From NCBI GenBank assembly GCA_030446545.1, contig JAUJNB010000006.1:101326-141142 (forward strand): a stretch of 39,817 bases of DNA. The letters are read 5' to 3'. The notes under the pieces were generated by a model, which worked only from the letters and a program-made list of their open reading frames with translations, searched no databases and was not told where the DNA came from. The position numbers and the translations under genes were made by a program. This document shows, one piece after another, positions 7,233-17,463 of the stretch. The stretch comes from Acidimicrobiales bacterium. Lineage in GTDB: Bacteria; Actinomycetota; Acidimicrobiia; Acidimicrobiales; CADCSY01. Within the stretch, counting starts at the first letter, position 1. Each line of letters starts with the position of its first letter.

Positions 7233-8876
7233 ATGGACGTGTTCCGCCATGCCGTCGCCTCCTTCGAGCCCACGTCGTCGGGCGTGTTGTTGTGGACCCG
7301 GCTCACCGGGGCGACCGATTCCGAGTGGGTGATCGCTCGCGACGCCGGGTTGGCCGACGTGGTCGCCTCGGGCCAGGCCCGGACCGGGCCCGAGCGCGAC
7401 CACACCGTCGTCGTCGACGTGGACGGGCTCTCCGCCGGCACCTCCTACTGGTACCGGTTCAGCGCCGGCGGGGAGCACTCCCCGGTGGGCCGCACCCGCA
7501 CCCTGCCCGGTGCTCCCACCGATCACCTCCGCCTGGGCCTGGCCTGCTGCGCCCACTTCTCGGTCGCCCCCCTCGGGGTGTACCGGGCCCTGGCCGAGCG
7601 GGAGGTCGACCTCGTGGTCCACCTGGGCGACTACCTGTACGAGGACGACGGGTCCCAGGGCGTGCGCACTCATCGCCCGCCCCGCCCGGCGGTGCGCCTC
7701 GACGACTATCGCGACCGGGTGGCCCAGCTCCGGGAGGACCCGGACCTCCAGGCCCTGCACCTGCGCCACCCCATGGCGGGCATCTGGGACGACCACGATC
7801 TGGCCGACAACGCCTGGCAGGGCGGGGCCAAGCGCCACGACCCGGACACCCAGGGGGAGTGGTCCGACCGGGTGGCCGCCGCCGCCCGGACCCGCCAGGA
7901 GTGGCTGCCGTCGCGCCTGCGCGACCCCGCCGACCCGCTCGTCACCTGGCGGTCGCTGGCCGTGGGTGACCTGGTCGAGCTGCTGCTGCTCGACACCCGC
8001 CTCACCGGGCGCGACCTCCAAGCCGGCGACGAGGGGGCCAAGGCGCTGCACGACCCGTCCCGTTCGTTGCTGGGCGACGACCAACGGGACTGGCTGCGCA
8101 CCCGCCTGGCCGACACCTCCCGCCCCTGGGCCCTGGTGGCCAGCGGGGTGGTGGTCAACTCGCTGTGCCTGCCCCTCCCGTCGGCGGCCTGGCTCAACCC
8201 GCTGTTGCCCAACGGCTACGCCGACTTCGACGGTGAGCTCATCCACGACGACCAGTGGGACGGCTACCCCGCGGAACGGGAGCGGCTGGCCGGGTGGATC
8301 GAGGAGCGGGCCCAGTCGGGGGCGCGGACGTTGCTGGTCTCGGGCGACGTGCATTCGTCGTGGGCCTTCGAGGGGCCGTGCGGGGACGACGGGCCCGTCG
8401 CGGTCGAGCTCACCGTGCCGGCGGTGTCGTCGGCGGCCATGGGGCGGGCCCACTACCCCGGCGCCTGGCGGGTGCTCGACCGGCTCGTCGGGCGGATGGA
8501 CCACGTGCGCTGGGCCGACGTGACCGAGCGGGGCTACGTCGTCCTCGACCTCACACCCGACCAGGCCACGGTGGAGTGGTGGTTCGTCCACCCGTACCAC
8601 GACGAGCCCGCCGCCACGGCCGAGCTGGCCACTGCCTTCGTCACCCGCCGGGCCGACTGGCCGCCCCGGTTCGACTCCACCGAGGAGCGGATCGAGGATC
8701 CCGTGCGCCCCGGCCTTCCGGTCCCGCTCCCGGGCCGGCCCCAGGACCTGACCGCCCTGCGCCGCCGCCGCCGGGTGCGCCTCGGCGCCGAGCTGGCCGG
8801 CGCCGGGGTGGCCACGGCCATGGCGGCCACCCCCGTCGCGCTGGCCGTGCGGGCCCTTCGCCGGCGCCGCTGCTGA
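7233..8876 (+). CDS. PhoD-like metallophosphatase without a signal peptide
   Basis: 547 residues of the alkaline phosphatase D/phosphodiesterase family. An N-terminal Fn3-like domain ('SGVLLWTRL', 'SYWYRFSAGG') leads into the catalytic domain with metal-binding motifs 'LGDYLYEDDG' near residue 130, 'WDDHDLADN' near 185 and 'VSGDVHSSW' near 369. Classical PhoD has a twin-arginine signal; this protein starts straight in the Fn3-like domain, so it is probably cytoplasmic or surface-associated by another route. Basic 'RRRRRVRLG' and a hydrophobic Ala-rich stretch close the C-terminus, which could be a membrane tail. TAGCCT at 7219-7224 lies eight bases before the ATG. Confidence 0.88.
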   Translation: MDVFRHAVASFEPTSSGVLLWTRLTGATDSEWVIARDAGLADVVASGQARTGPERDHTVVVDVDGLSAGTSYWYRFSAGGEHSPVGRTRTLPGAPTDHLRLGLACCAHFSVAPLGVYRALAEREVDLVVHLGDYLYEDDGSQGVRTHRPPRPAVRLDDYRDRVAQLREDPDLQALHLRHPMAGIWDDHDLADNAWQGGAKRHDPDTQGEWSDRVAAAARTRQEWLPSRLRDPADPLVTWRSLAVGDLVELLLLDTRLTGRDLQAGDEGAKALHDPSRSLLGDDQRDWLRTRLADTSRPWALVASGVVVNSLCLPLPSAAWLNPLLPNGYADFDGELIHDDQWDGYPAERERLAGWIEERAQSGARTLLVSGDVHSSWAFEGPCGDDGPVAVELTVPAVSSAAMGRAHYPGAWRVLDRLVGRMDHVRWADVTERGYVVLDLTPDQATVEWWFVHPYHDEPAATAELATAFVTRRADWPPRFDSTEERIEDPVRPGLPVPLPGRPQDLTALRRRRRVRLGAELAGAGVATAMAATPVALAVRALRRRRC

Positions 8877-9003
8877 CCCGAGCACGGGCAGGGGCGGGAC
8901 GGCATGTCGCCTCGACGTGAGCAGGCCACCTCCGGACTCTCTGTCCGGGGTCCGGCAGGTTCCTCCCGCAGGTGCCAGGCGAGGGCGCCACTACCGTGGG
9001 TCG

Positions 9004-10184
9004 GTGGACCTCGACACCTTGAAGGAGCGGGTGTGTCGACGGGTCGACGAGTTGGCCGAGGTCCTGGTCGACGTGTCGCACCAGATCCACGAGCACCCCG
9101 AGCTGGGCTACGAGGAGCACGTCGCCCACGGGCTGCTCACGGCGGTTCTCGAGCGGGAGGGGCTGGCCGTGACCGCCGGTGCCTACGAGCTGCCCACCGC
9201 CTTCCAGGCCGACGCCGGGACCGAGGGCCCGCTGGTGGCCGTCTGCTGTGAGTACGACGCCCTGCCCGGCATCGGCCACGCCTGCGGGCACAACGTCATC
9301 GCCGCCGCCGGCCTGGGCGCCGGCCTGGCCCTGGCGGCGGTGGCGGCCGACGCCGGCGGGCGGGTCCGCATCCTCGGCACCCCAGCCGAGGAGGGCGGAG
9401 CGGGCAAGGTGCTCCTGGCCGAGCGGGGCGCCTTGGGGGGCGTCGACGCCGCCATGATGGTGCACCCTGCGGGGGCCGACCTGGCCACCATGGACGTCAT
9501 CGCCGCCTCCCTCATGGAGGTCACCTACCACGGTCAGGCCGCCCACGCCGCCGCCTTCCCCCACCTGGGCCGCAACGCCCTCGACGCCGCCGTGCTCGGC
9601 TACGTCAACGTGGCCGCCCTGCGCCAGCACATCGAGGGCACCGAGCGGGTCCACGGCATCTTCACCCGTGGGGGCGACCGGGCCAACATCGTGCCCGACT
9701 TCACCGCCATGGACTGGATGGTGCGCGCCGCCCGGGCCGCAGCAGTGGCGCCGCTGCGCGAGCGGGTGCTGGCCTGCCTGGAGGCGGGGGCCACGGCCGC
9801 GGGCTGTCGGATGGAGCACCGGGTGGTGAGCCGGGACTACGCCGACATGGTCGACAACCCGGTGCTCGTCGACCTCTACGCCGCCAACTCGGCCCGACTG
9901 GGTCGTCGCCTGGGCACCGCCACCGAGGCCGGAACCAGGGTGGTGGGCAGCACCGACATGGGCAACGTCAGCCACCTGGTGCCGTCCATCCACCCCATGA
10001 TCAAGGTGGCGCCGGCCGGGGTGTCCATCCACTCGCCCGCCTTCGCCGGCCACGCCCGCTCGCCCGAGGCCGACCGGGCCGTGCTCGACGGGGCCAAGGC
10101 CATGGCCATGACCACTGTCGACCTGTGGACCCGCCCCGGTGCCCTGGGCGAGGTGCGGGCCGCCTTCAACCCTCCTCGCCCTAG
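9004..10184 (+). CDS. M20 family amidohydrolase/peptidase; normal stop codon missing
   Basis: About 393 residues resembling the M20D group (AbgB/aminoacylase-like hydrolases of N-acyl amino acids). Motifs: 'HEHPELGYEEH' near residue 31, 'CCEYDALPGIGHACGHN' near 83, 'PAEEGG' near 126 and the dimerisation-domain 'YHGQAAHAAAFPH'. GTG 9004 follows TACCGT (8992-8997) by six bases. The frame has no stop after the natural end and runs on to 11232 through an unrelated region; one extra C in the CCC at 10179-10181 would bring TAG 10182-10184 into frame after 'AFNPPRP'. I place the end there and regard the run-on as an artefact. Confidence 0.75.
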
Positions 10185-10275
10185 CTCGCCGGGCCTGGCC
10201 GTCGAGTCGGCCCCTCACCTCGATGTTCCGGTGGCGGGAGCGGCGGGGACGCCCCCGTTTCCGCCACCACAAGGG

Positions 10276-10667
10276 TCAGGGTCGGGCCCGGCGGCGGCGG
10301 CGGCGATGGGCCAGCACGGCCCCCACCAGGGCGCCGAAGGCCACGTGGTCGGCCACCTGAGGAAGCACAGGCAGGGCCCGGATGGCGGGGGATCGGCGGC
10401 CGAGGACGCCGAGGTCGAGGCCGGCGATGGCCAGGCCGGCCACCGCCCCGGCCGCGGCCGTCCTCCGGGGGGCAGGGCCAGGGCCAACACCGAGGCCCAG
10501 CCGAAGGACACGACCGTGTGGACGCCGGCGCCGGCCACGACGAGGGCCGCCGGGCGGGCCGCGGCGGGCAGGACCAGTGCTCCCGCGGCCCGGACCGCCG
10601 CCATCGGGTCCCCACCTCGCACCAGGGTCCAGGCGGTGGACGGGAGGCCGCTCAGGGCCCAGGCCAC
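10276..10667 (-). pseudogene. Small membrane protein, frameshifted
   Basis: Two minus-strand frames join into one small hydrophobic protein: 'WALSGLPSTAWTLVRGGDP' and 'VVAGAGVHTVVSFGWASVL' in one frame, then 'AGAVAGLAIAGLDLGVLG' and 'QVADHVAFGALVGAVL' in the next. The break lies at the G run 10467-10472; a seventh base there restores one frame. The product would have three or four membrane helices and no recognised function. The true start is unclear: GTG 10667 is the first in-frame codon, but ATG 10804 behind a TACGCT hexamer (10813-10818) could be the original start if a second break exists. More likely a sequencing slip than decay. Confidence 0.55.
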
Positions 10668-10917
10668 GGCGCCGGCGCCGTGTCACCGGCGCCGGCGCCG
10701 GCGCCCGCCCGCCAGGCCGGCGAGAGGCATCCGTGCCGGTGGGCACCGGTCGCCTCCGAGTCGGCCGGGCCCTCCTCGGCGGCGATCACCCGCGTGGCCG
10801 GCATGGCGGCAGAGCGTAGGTCGCCGGCACGGTGCGAGAGGGTTGTATCCCCGGTGCGTCCTCCGACGGTCCATCCCGCCATCGCCCATCGACCAGGGCC
10901 CATCTACCATCGCCGGC
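10668..10917. other. Intergenic stretch of 250 bases, GC-rich repeats and a promoter
   Basis: Bases 10668-10705 are runs of the self-complementary ggcgcc/gccggc. On the minus strand TACGCT (10813-10818) lies eight bases before ATG 10804. On the plus strand TACCAT (10905-10910) lies seven bases before the GTG of the CooC-like gene. I see no further gene. Confidence 0.5.
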
Positions 10918-11679
10918 GTGCGCTTCGGGGTCTCGGGCAAGGGCGGAGTGGGCAAGACGACGGTCGCCGCCGTGCTGGCCCGCACCCTTGCCCGCCGGGG
11001 CCCACAGGTGATCGCCCTCGACTGCGACTCCGATCCCAACCTGGCCGCCAACTGCGGGCTGGCCGCCGACCAGGTGGCGGCCATGCGCCCGTTCCTGGAT
11101 CAGTCCGGTGGGCAGCGGATGGTGCCCACCGGCCGGGACCCGCAGCGGCTGCTGGCCGACTACGGCTGGCAGGGGCCCGACGAGGTCACCCTGATGCTGG
11201 CGGCCCGGGTCGAGAAGGCCGGCTCTGGTTGAACGGGCACCTCCCACGTCACGGTCCGTGACTTCTTCGCCGATGTCGAGTCGGCCCTGCCCGACGCCGT
11301 GGTGGTGGGCGACATGGAGGCGGGGCTGGAGCACCTGTCGTGGGCCGGGGGCACGCTGCGCCACGTCGACCTGCTGTTGATCGTGGCCCAGCCCCAGGCG
11401 AAGTCCCTGATGACCGCCGCTCGGACCATCCGCCTGGCCCGCCAACTGGGTATCCCCCGCCTCGGCCTGGTGGGGAGCCGCTCGGAGCGCCCGGGCGACG
11501 AAGAGGTCCTGTCCGCCTTCGCCGTGGCCCACGACCTCGACCTCCTCGCCGTCATCCCCCGGGACGACGCAGTGGTGGCCGCTGACCGACGGGGCGCCTG
11601 CGTGCTCGACATGTCTCCGGAGGCACCGTCGGTGGCGGCCATCAGCCGGCTGGCCGATCGTATCCAGGGAATTGCATAG
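10918..11679 (+). CDS. CooC-family P-loop ATPase with an in-frame TGA at the metal-site cysteine
   Basis: MinD/ArsA-type ATPase like CooC, which loads nickel into anaerobic CO dehydrogenase. Residues 7-15 are the deviant Walker A 'GKGGVGKTT'; 'ALDCDSDPNLA' follows near 38, and after residue 130 'DMEAGLEHL' matches the family's D.EAG.EH. Read through, it is 254 codons, the family length. Codon 105 is TGA (11230-11232), in 'GSG-TGA-TGTSHVTVR', where CooC proteins have GxGC.C: the first Cys of the CxC metal site is TGA, the second is Gly. Frame and codon use are unbroken on both sides, so this is either selenocysteine, a recent nonsense mutation or an error. GTG 10918 is probably leaderless. Confidence 0.75.
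11248..11262 (+). promoter_or_regulatory. SECIS-like hairpin downstream of the in-frame TGA
   Basis: GTCACG (11248-11253) and CGTGAC (11257-11262) form a perfect 6-bp stem with a GTC loop. The loop G is 22 bases past the end of TGA 11230-11232, within the 16-37 base window of bacterial SECIS elements, and a G at the first loop position is also expected. The same bases encode the family's 'HVTVRD', so the hairpin could be chance. Confidence 0.35.
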
Positions 11680-11700
11680 CAATACAGGCAGGGCTATCCT
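11671..11700 (+). promoter_or_regulatory. argC promoter with an ArgR-operator-like palindrome
   Basis: TTGCAT (11672-11677) and TATCCT (11695-11700) are separated by 17 bases, a good sigma-70-type promoter, and the -10 lies six bases before the argC ATG. The palindrome ATTGC-ATA-GCAAT (11671-11683) covers the -35 and is strikingly AT-rich for this genome. Since argR is in the operon, this is a plausible ARG box; the match to a published consensus was not tested. It overlaps the stop of the CooC-like gene. Confidence 0.5.
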
Positions 11701-11706
11701 CCAGCT

Positions 11707-12723
11707 ATGCCGCTGGTGGGAATCGTCGGGGCGTCGGGCTATGCCGGCGCCGAACTGCTGCGCCTGGTGCTCGGCCATCCCGATCTGGACCTGGCCTGGG
11801 CCACAGCCGACACCCAGGCGGGGGTGGCCGTGGGCCGGCTCTACCCCAACCTGGCCGCCGCCGCCCCGGGGCTGCGCTTCACCACCTACGACCCGGCGCT
11901 GGCCGAGGGCCTCGACCTCGTCTTCCTGGCCCTGCCCCACGGCGCCAGCGCCGCCCTGGTGCCCGAGCTGGCCAAGCGGGTGGGGGCCGTGGTCGACCTG
12001 GCCGCCGACTTCCGCCTGCGGGACCCCACCGCCTACGAGCAGTGGTACGGCGAGGTCCACTCCGCCCCCGACCTGCTGGCCGGCTTTGCCTACGGCCTGC
12101 CCGAGCTGTTCCGTCCGGCCCTGGTGGGTGCCACCGCGGTGGCCGTCCCCGGCTGCTACCCGACGGCAGCAGCCCTGGGCCTGACCCCCCTGGTGCGGGC
12201 CGGGGTCATCGAGACCACCGGGGTGATCGTCGACGCCGCCAGCGGCGTGTCCGGCGCCGGGCGGCCGCCCAAGGCGGGCAACGCCTTCTGTGCTGTCGAC
12301 GAGGACTTCCGGGCCTACGGGCTGCTCGACCACCGCCACACCCCCGAGATCGAACAGGCCACCGGGGCGTCGGTGCTGTTCACGCCTCACCTGGTCCCCA
12401 TGAACCGGGGCATCCTGGCCACCTGTTACGCCCGCCCGCGGCAGTCGACCTCGACGGCCGAGGTGTTGGCCCTGCTGGTCGACACCTACCGGGGTGAGCC
12501 CTTCGTGGTGGTGGGGGAGGAGTCACCCTCGACCAAGGCCACCGCCGGGTCCAACTGCGCCCACCTGACCGCCCGGGTCGACCCCCGCACCGGCTGGGTC
12601 GTCGTGCTCTGTGCCCTCGACAACCTGGGCAAGGGGGCGGCCGGCCAGGCCCTGCAGTGCGCCAACCTGGCCCTCGGCCTGGACGAGGGCGCCGGGCTCT
12701 CCGTGGCCGGGGTCCTGCCGTGA
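11707..12723 (+). CDS. argC: N-acetyl-gamma-glutamyl-phosphate reductase
   Basis: 338 residues. Reduces N-acetylglutamyl phosphate to the semialdehyde with NADPH, the third step of arginine synthesis. 'GIVGASGYAGAELLRL' at the N-terminus is the dinucleotide-binding loop; 'VAVPGCYPTAAALGL' near residue 145 holds the catalytic Cys; 'HRHTPEIEQ' and 'FTPHLVPMNRGI' are family signatures. First gene of argCJBDFRGH, ATG 11707 with its promoter directly upstream. 49 bases separate it from argJ. Confidence 0.96.
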   Translation: MPLVGIVGASGYAGAELLRLVLGHPDLDLAWATADTQAGVAVGRLYPNLAAAAPGLRFTTYDPALAEGLDLVFLALPHGASAALVPELAKRVGAVVDLAADFRLRDPTAYEQWYGEVHSAPDLLAGFAYGLPELFRPALVGATAVAVPGCYPTAAALGLTPLVRAGVIETTGVIVDAASGVSGAGRPPKAGNAFCAVDEDFRAYGLLDHRHTPEIEQATGASVLFTPHLVPMNRGILATCYARPRQSTSTAEVLALLVDTYRGEPFVVVGEESPSTKATAGSNCAHLTARVDPRTGWVVVLCALDNLGKGAAGQALQCANLALGLDEGAGLSVAGVLP

Positions 12724-12772
12724 GGGCCACCGTGCCGGCGGGCCTGCCGGTGACCGGGGACGGGTGGCCCGC

Positions 12773-13947
12773 GTGAGCGTCACCGCGCCGGCCGGCTTCG
12801 TGGCCGCCGGCCTGGCCTGTGGCATCAAGCCCGACGGCGTGGCCGACCTGGCCCTGGTGGCCACCGCCGACCGTCGCCCGGTACCGGTGGCCGCCACCTT
12901 CACCACCAACCGGGCCCCCGCCGCCCCGGTGGCGGCGTCCCGGGCCCATCTGGCCGCCACCGGTGGCCGGGCCTCCGCCGTGGTGCTCAACAGCGGCAAC
13001 GCCAACGCGGCCACCGGGGCGGCCGGCCGGAACGACGCCGAACGCACCTGTGCGCTGGTGGCGGCCGAGCTGGGCTGCGCGCCCGAGGAGGTGCTGGTGT
13101 GCTCCACCGGCCTCATCGGCATCCCCCTGCCCATGGACCCGCTGGTGGCCGGCGTGGCGCCGTTGTCGGCCGGCCTGGCGCCCGACGGCGCCTCGGCCGC
13201 GGCCCGGGCCATCCTCACCACCGACACCGGACCCAAGCAGACCCTCGTTCCCGGCCCCGGCTTCTGCGTGGGGGGGATGGCCAAGGGGGCAGCCATGCTG
13301 GCGCCGGCCATGGTCGGCCCCCCGTCGGCCACCATGCTGGCCGTGCTGACCACCGACGCCGCGGTCGAGCCCGCCCGCCTGCAGGTCGCGCTCGACGCCG
13401 GGGTGGCGGCCTCCTTCGACGCCATCTCCACCGACGGTGCCTGTTCCACCAACGACACCGTCCTGCTGTTCGCCAGCGGGGTCGCCGGAGTGGTCGACGA
13501 GACGGCCCTGGCCGCGGCCGTGGCCTTGGCCTGCGCCGAGCTGGCCGAGCAGATGGTCCTCGACGCCGAAGGGGCCACCAAGGCCGTGCGGGTGCGGGTT
13601 ACAGGGGCGGCCTCGGCCGACGACGCCCGCCGGGCCGCCCGCCGGGTGGCCGAGAGCCAGCTGTGCAAGTGCTCGTGGTACGGCGGTGACCCCTACTGGG
13701 GCCGCATCGTCAGCGAGCTGGGAGCCTCGGGGGCGGCATTCCACCCCGACCGGGTGGGCGTGGCCTACGGCGGGATCGTGGTGTGCGCCGGGGGTGTGGC
13801 CGTGGCCCACGACGGCGGCGCGGTGGCCACGGCCATGGCCGGTGACCGCCTCGAGATCACCGCCGACCTGGGCCTCGGTGACGCAGTGGCCGAGATCCTC
13901 ACCTGTGACCTCACCCCGGGCTACATCGACGAGAACATGCGCACGTC

Positions 13948-13951
<4 letters not shown>
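12773..13951 (+). CDS. argJ: Glutamate N-acetyltransferase / ornithine acetyltransferase ArgJ
   Basis: 392 residues. Transfers acetyl from N-acetylornithine to glutamate, closing the acetyl cycle. The precursor cleaves itself between Ala and Thr to expose the nucleophile. Family motifs: 'VLNSGNANAATG', 'STGLIGIPLPM' and 'AVLTTDAAVEPARLQ'. The cleavage motif reads AMVGPPS-ATML, with Thr near residue 187; actinobacterial relatives have a shorter KGAGMLAP.LATML, so VGPPS (13313-13327) looks inserted right before the site. GTG 12773 is chosen; GTG 12764 is equally possible. TGA overlaps argB as GTGA. Confidence 0.94.
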
Positions 13952-14888
<937 letters not shown>

Positions 14889-14892
<4 letters not shown>

Positions 14893-16052
14893 ACCCGCTG
14901 ATGGCCACCTACGCCCCCAGTCGGGTCACCTTCGTGCGGGGCCGGGGCACCGAGCTGTTCGACGACCACGGCCGTCGCTACCTCGACTTCTTGTGCGGCC
15001 TGGGGGTGACGTCGCTCGGCCACGCCCATCCGGCGGTGACCGAGGCCGTGGCCCGCCAGGTGGCCACCCTCTCGCACGTGTCCAACCTCTTCGCCAACGA
15101 CATCGGTCCCGAGGTGGCCGCCACGCTCGACCGCCTGTTGGGCGGGGGTGGGCAGATCTTCTTCACCAACTCGGGGGCCGAGGCCAACGAGTGCGCCCTC
15201 AAGCTGGCCCGCAAGGCGGCCGGCCGGGGCCGTCACGTGGTGGTCAGCGCCTACGGGTCGTTCCACGGACGCACGCTGGCCACTCTGCACGCCACCGGCC
15301 AGCCGGCCAAGCACGAGGCCTTCCAACCCCTGCCCGAGGGCTTCCGCCACGTGGCCTGGTGCGACCTCGACGCCCTGGAACGGGTCCTCGACCCGGCCGT
15401 GGGGGCCGTGCTGCTCGAAACCGTGCAGGGCGAGGGCGGGGTCAACCCGGCCACGGCCGGGTACTTCACCGGCGTCCGCCGGCTGTGTGACGAGCGGGGC
15501 CTGCTGCTCATGGTCGACGAGGTCCAGACCGGGCTGGGCCGCACCGGGCGCTGGTTCGGCTTCGAGCACTTCGACATCCGCCCCGACGTGGTCACCCTGG
15601 CCAAGGCCCTGGGCAACGGCATGCCCATCGGAGCCTGCTGGGCCCGGGCCGACGTGGCCGCCGCTTTTGTCCCGGGCGACCACGGCACCACCTACGGGGG
15701 CCAGCCCCTGGCCACCGCCGCGGCCCGGGCCACCCTGGCCGTCCTGGAGGCCGAGGATGCCCCCGCCCGGGCCACCACCGCCGGAGCCCGCCTGGCCGCC
15801 GGGCTGGGCCGCCTGCCCGGGGTCGTCTCGGTTCGGGGCCTGGGCCTGCTGCTGGCGGCCGAGCTGGACGGGCCCCACGCCCGTCGGGTCACCGACGACG
15901 CCCTCGACCGGGGCTTGGTGGTCAACGCCGTCACCCCCACCGCCATCCGCCTGGCCCCGCCCCTGTTGGTGTCCGACGCCGAGATCGACGAGGCCCTGTC
16001 CGTCCTCCACGACGTCCTGGCCGACGTCCTGGCCCAGGCGGCCGAGGCATGA
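14889..16052 (+). CDS. argD: Acetylornithine aminotransferase
   Basis: 387-residue class III PLP aminotransferase converting N-acetylglutamate semialdehyde to N-acetylornithine with glutamate as amino donor. 'FTNSGAEANECALKLAR' near residue 95, 'LLMVDEVQTGLGRTG' near 207 and the PLP lysine in 'TLAKALGNGMPIGA' near 238 are all present. ATG 14889 overlaps the argB stop (ATGA); its TGA overlaps the argF ATG in the same way. Confidence 0.96.
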
Positions 16053-16954
16053 CCGTGCGCCACCTGCTCGAGGTCGATGACCTGTCCCCGGCCGAGCTGG
16101 CCGAGGTCCTCGACCTGGCCGAGGTCACCCCGCCCGCCCGTCCGCTGGAGGGGCGGGGTGTGGCCCTGTTGTTCGAGAAGCCGTCGGCCCGGACCCGCAA
16201 CGCCACCGAGATGGCCGTGGTCCAACTGGGCGGCCACCCGGTGTCCATGCGGGGCGAGGAGGTGGGCGTCGACGGGCGGGAGAGCGCCGAGGACCTGGCC
16301 CGCATCCTGTCGGGTTACCACGGCGCCATCGGCGCCCGGGTCTTCGCCCACTCGACCGTGGCGCGGATGGCCGCGGCCGCCGGAGTGCCGGTCGTGAACC
16401 TCTTGAGCGACCGGGCCCATCCCACCCAGGCCCTGGCCGACCTGCTCACCCTACGGCAGCACTTCGGCCGCGGCTTGGCCGGGCGACAGCTGGCGTGGGT
16501 GGGTGACGCCAACAACGTGTTCGCCTCGCTCAGCCTGGCCGCGACTCTGGTGGGCATGGGCGTGCGGGCCGCCTGTCCGTCCGGCTTCGGGCCCGACGAC
16601 GCCCACCTGGCCCGGGTCCGGGCCCTGGGCGGTGACGTGGCCGTCACCACCGATCCCGCCGAAGCCGTGGCCGGAGCCCACGTGGTGTCCACCGACGTGT
16701 GGACCTCCATGGGCCAGGAGGAGGAGAGCGAGACGAGGCGGACCGCGTTCGCCGGCTTCACCGTCGACGCCCCGCTCATGGCCGGGGCCGGGCCCGACGC
16801 CGTGTTCCTGCACTGCCTGCCGGTGCACCGCGGCGAGGAGGTGGCCGCCGAGGTGGTCGACGGTCCCCAGAGCCTGGTGTGGGCCCAGGCCACCAACCGC
16901 ATGCACGCCGTGCGGGGCCTGCTGTGGTTCCTCACGGCGGTGGACCGTGGGTGA
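16049..16954 (+). CDS. argF: Ornithine carbamoyltransferase
   Basis: 301 residues. Makes citrulline from ornithine and carbamoyl phosphate. 'FEKPSARTRNATEMA' near residue 46 holds the carbamoyl-phosphate site (usual S-x-R-T-R), 'HPTQALADLLTL' near 126 and 'HCLPVHRGEEV' near 254 (ornithine-side Cys) are diagnostic. It overlaps argD by four bases and argR by eight. Confidence 0.96.
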   Translation: MTVRHLLEVDDLSPAELAEVLDLAEVTPPARPLEGRGVALLFEKPSARTRNATEMAVVQLGGHPVSMRGEEVGVDGRESAEDLARILSGYHGAIGARVFAHSTVARMAAAAGVPVVNLLSDRAHPTQALADLLTLRQHFGRGLAGRQLAWVGDANNVFASLSLAATLVGMGVRAACPSGFGPDDAHLARVRALGGDVAVTTDPAEAVAGAHVVSTDVWTSMGQEEESETRRTAFAGFTVDAPLMAGAGPDAVFLHCLPVHRGEEVAAEVVDGPQSLVWAQATNRMHAVRGLLWFLTAVDRG

Positions 16955-17435
16955 CCCCGTGGCCCTGGGCAAGCCCCAGCGCCAGCACCGCATCGTCGGG
17001 ATCCTCGGGGCCCAGGCCGTCACCAGCCAGGCCCGCCTGGTCGAGTTGCTGGCTGCGGCGGGCATCACCGCCACCCAGGCCACGGTGTCGCGCGACCTCG
17101 ACGAGTTGGGGGCGTTGAAGGTGCGGGTGCCCGGCGGCGACACCGTCTACGCCATCCCCGAGCTGGCCTTCGAGCAGGTGGCGCCCGACGACCACCTCCG
17201 TCGGGTGTTCTCCGACTGGGTGGTGGAGGTGACCCGCTCGGCCAACCTGCTGGTGCTGCGGACGCCACCGGGCTCGGCCCACGTCGTGGGCTCGGCTCTC
17301 GACCGGTCGCGGCTGGCCCAGGTGGTGGGCACGGTGGCCGGTGACGACACCGTGTTGGTGGTGGTGGCCGAGCACGCCGACGCCGCCGAGGTGGCCACCC
17401 GGCTGCGGGCCCTGGCCGGCCTCGATCGACCATGA
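16947..17435 (+). CDS. argR: Arginine repressor ArgR
   Basis: 162 residues. N-terminal winged helix with 'ITATQATVSRDLDELGALK' (residues about 43-61) and a C-terminal hexamerisation/arginine-binding domain with 'VVGTVAGDDTVLVV'. With arginine bound it represses the arg genes; the palindrome upstream of argC is a likely target, which would make the operon self-regulating. Start GTG 16947 overlaps argF by eight bases; GTG 16959 is an in-frame alternative. It sits between argF and argG, the usual place in actinobacteria. Confidence 0.94.
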   Translation: MGDPVALGKPQRQHRIVGILGAQAVTSQARLVELLAAAGITATQATVSRDLDELGALKVRVPGGDTVYAIPELAFEQVAPDDHLRRVFSDWVVEVTRSANLLVLRTPPGSAHVVGSALDRSRLAQVVGTVAGDDTVLVVVAEHADAAEVATRLRALAGLDRP

Positions 17436-17463
17436 CCTTCGAATCGACGAGCGAGAGGACACG

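Noticed and set aside
10668..10705. ggcgcc/gccggc repeats as a possible repeat array or riboswitch
   Set aside because: Irregular low-complexity GC sequence with no constant spacer and no recognisable riboswitch core.
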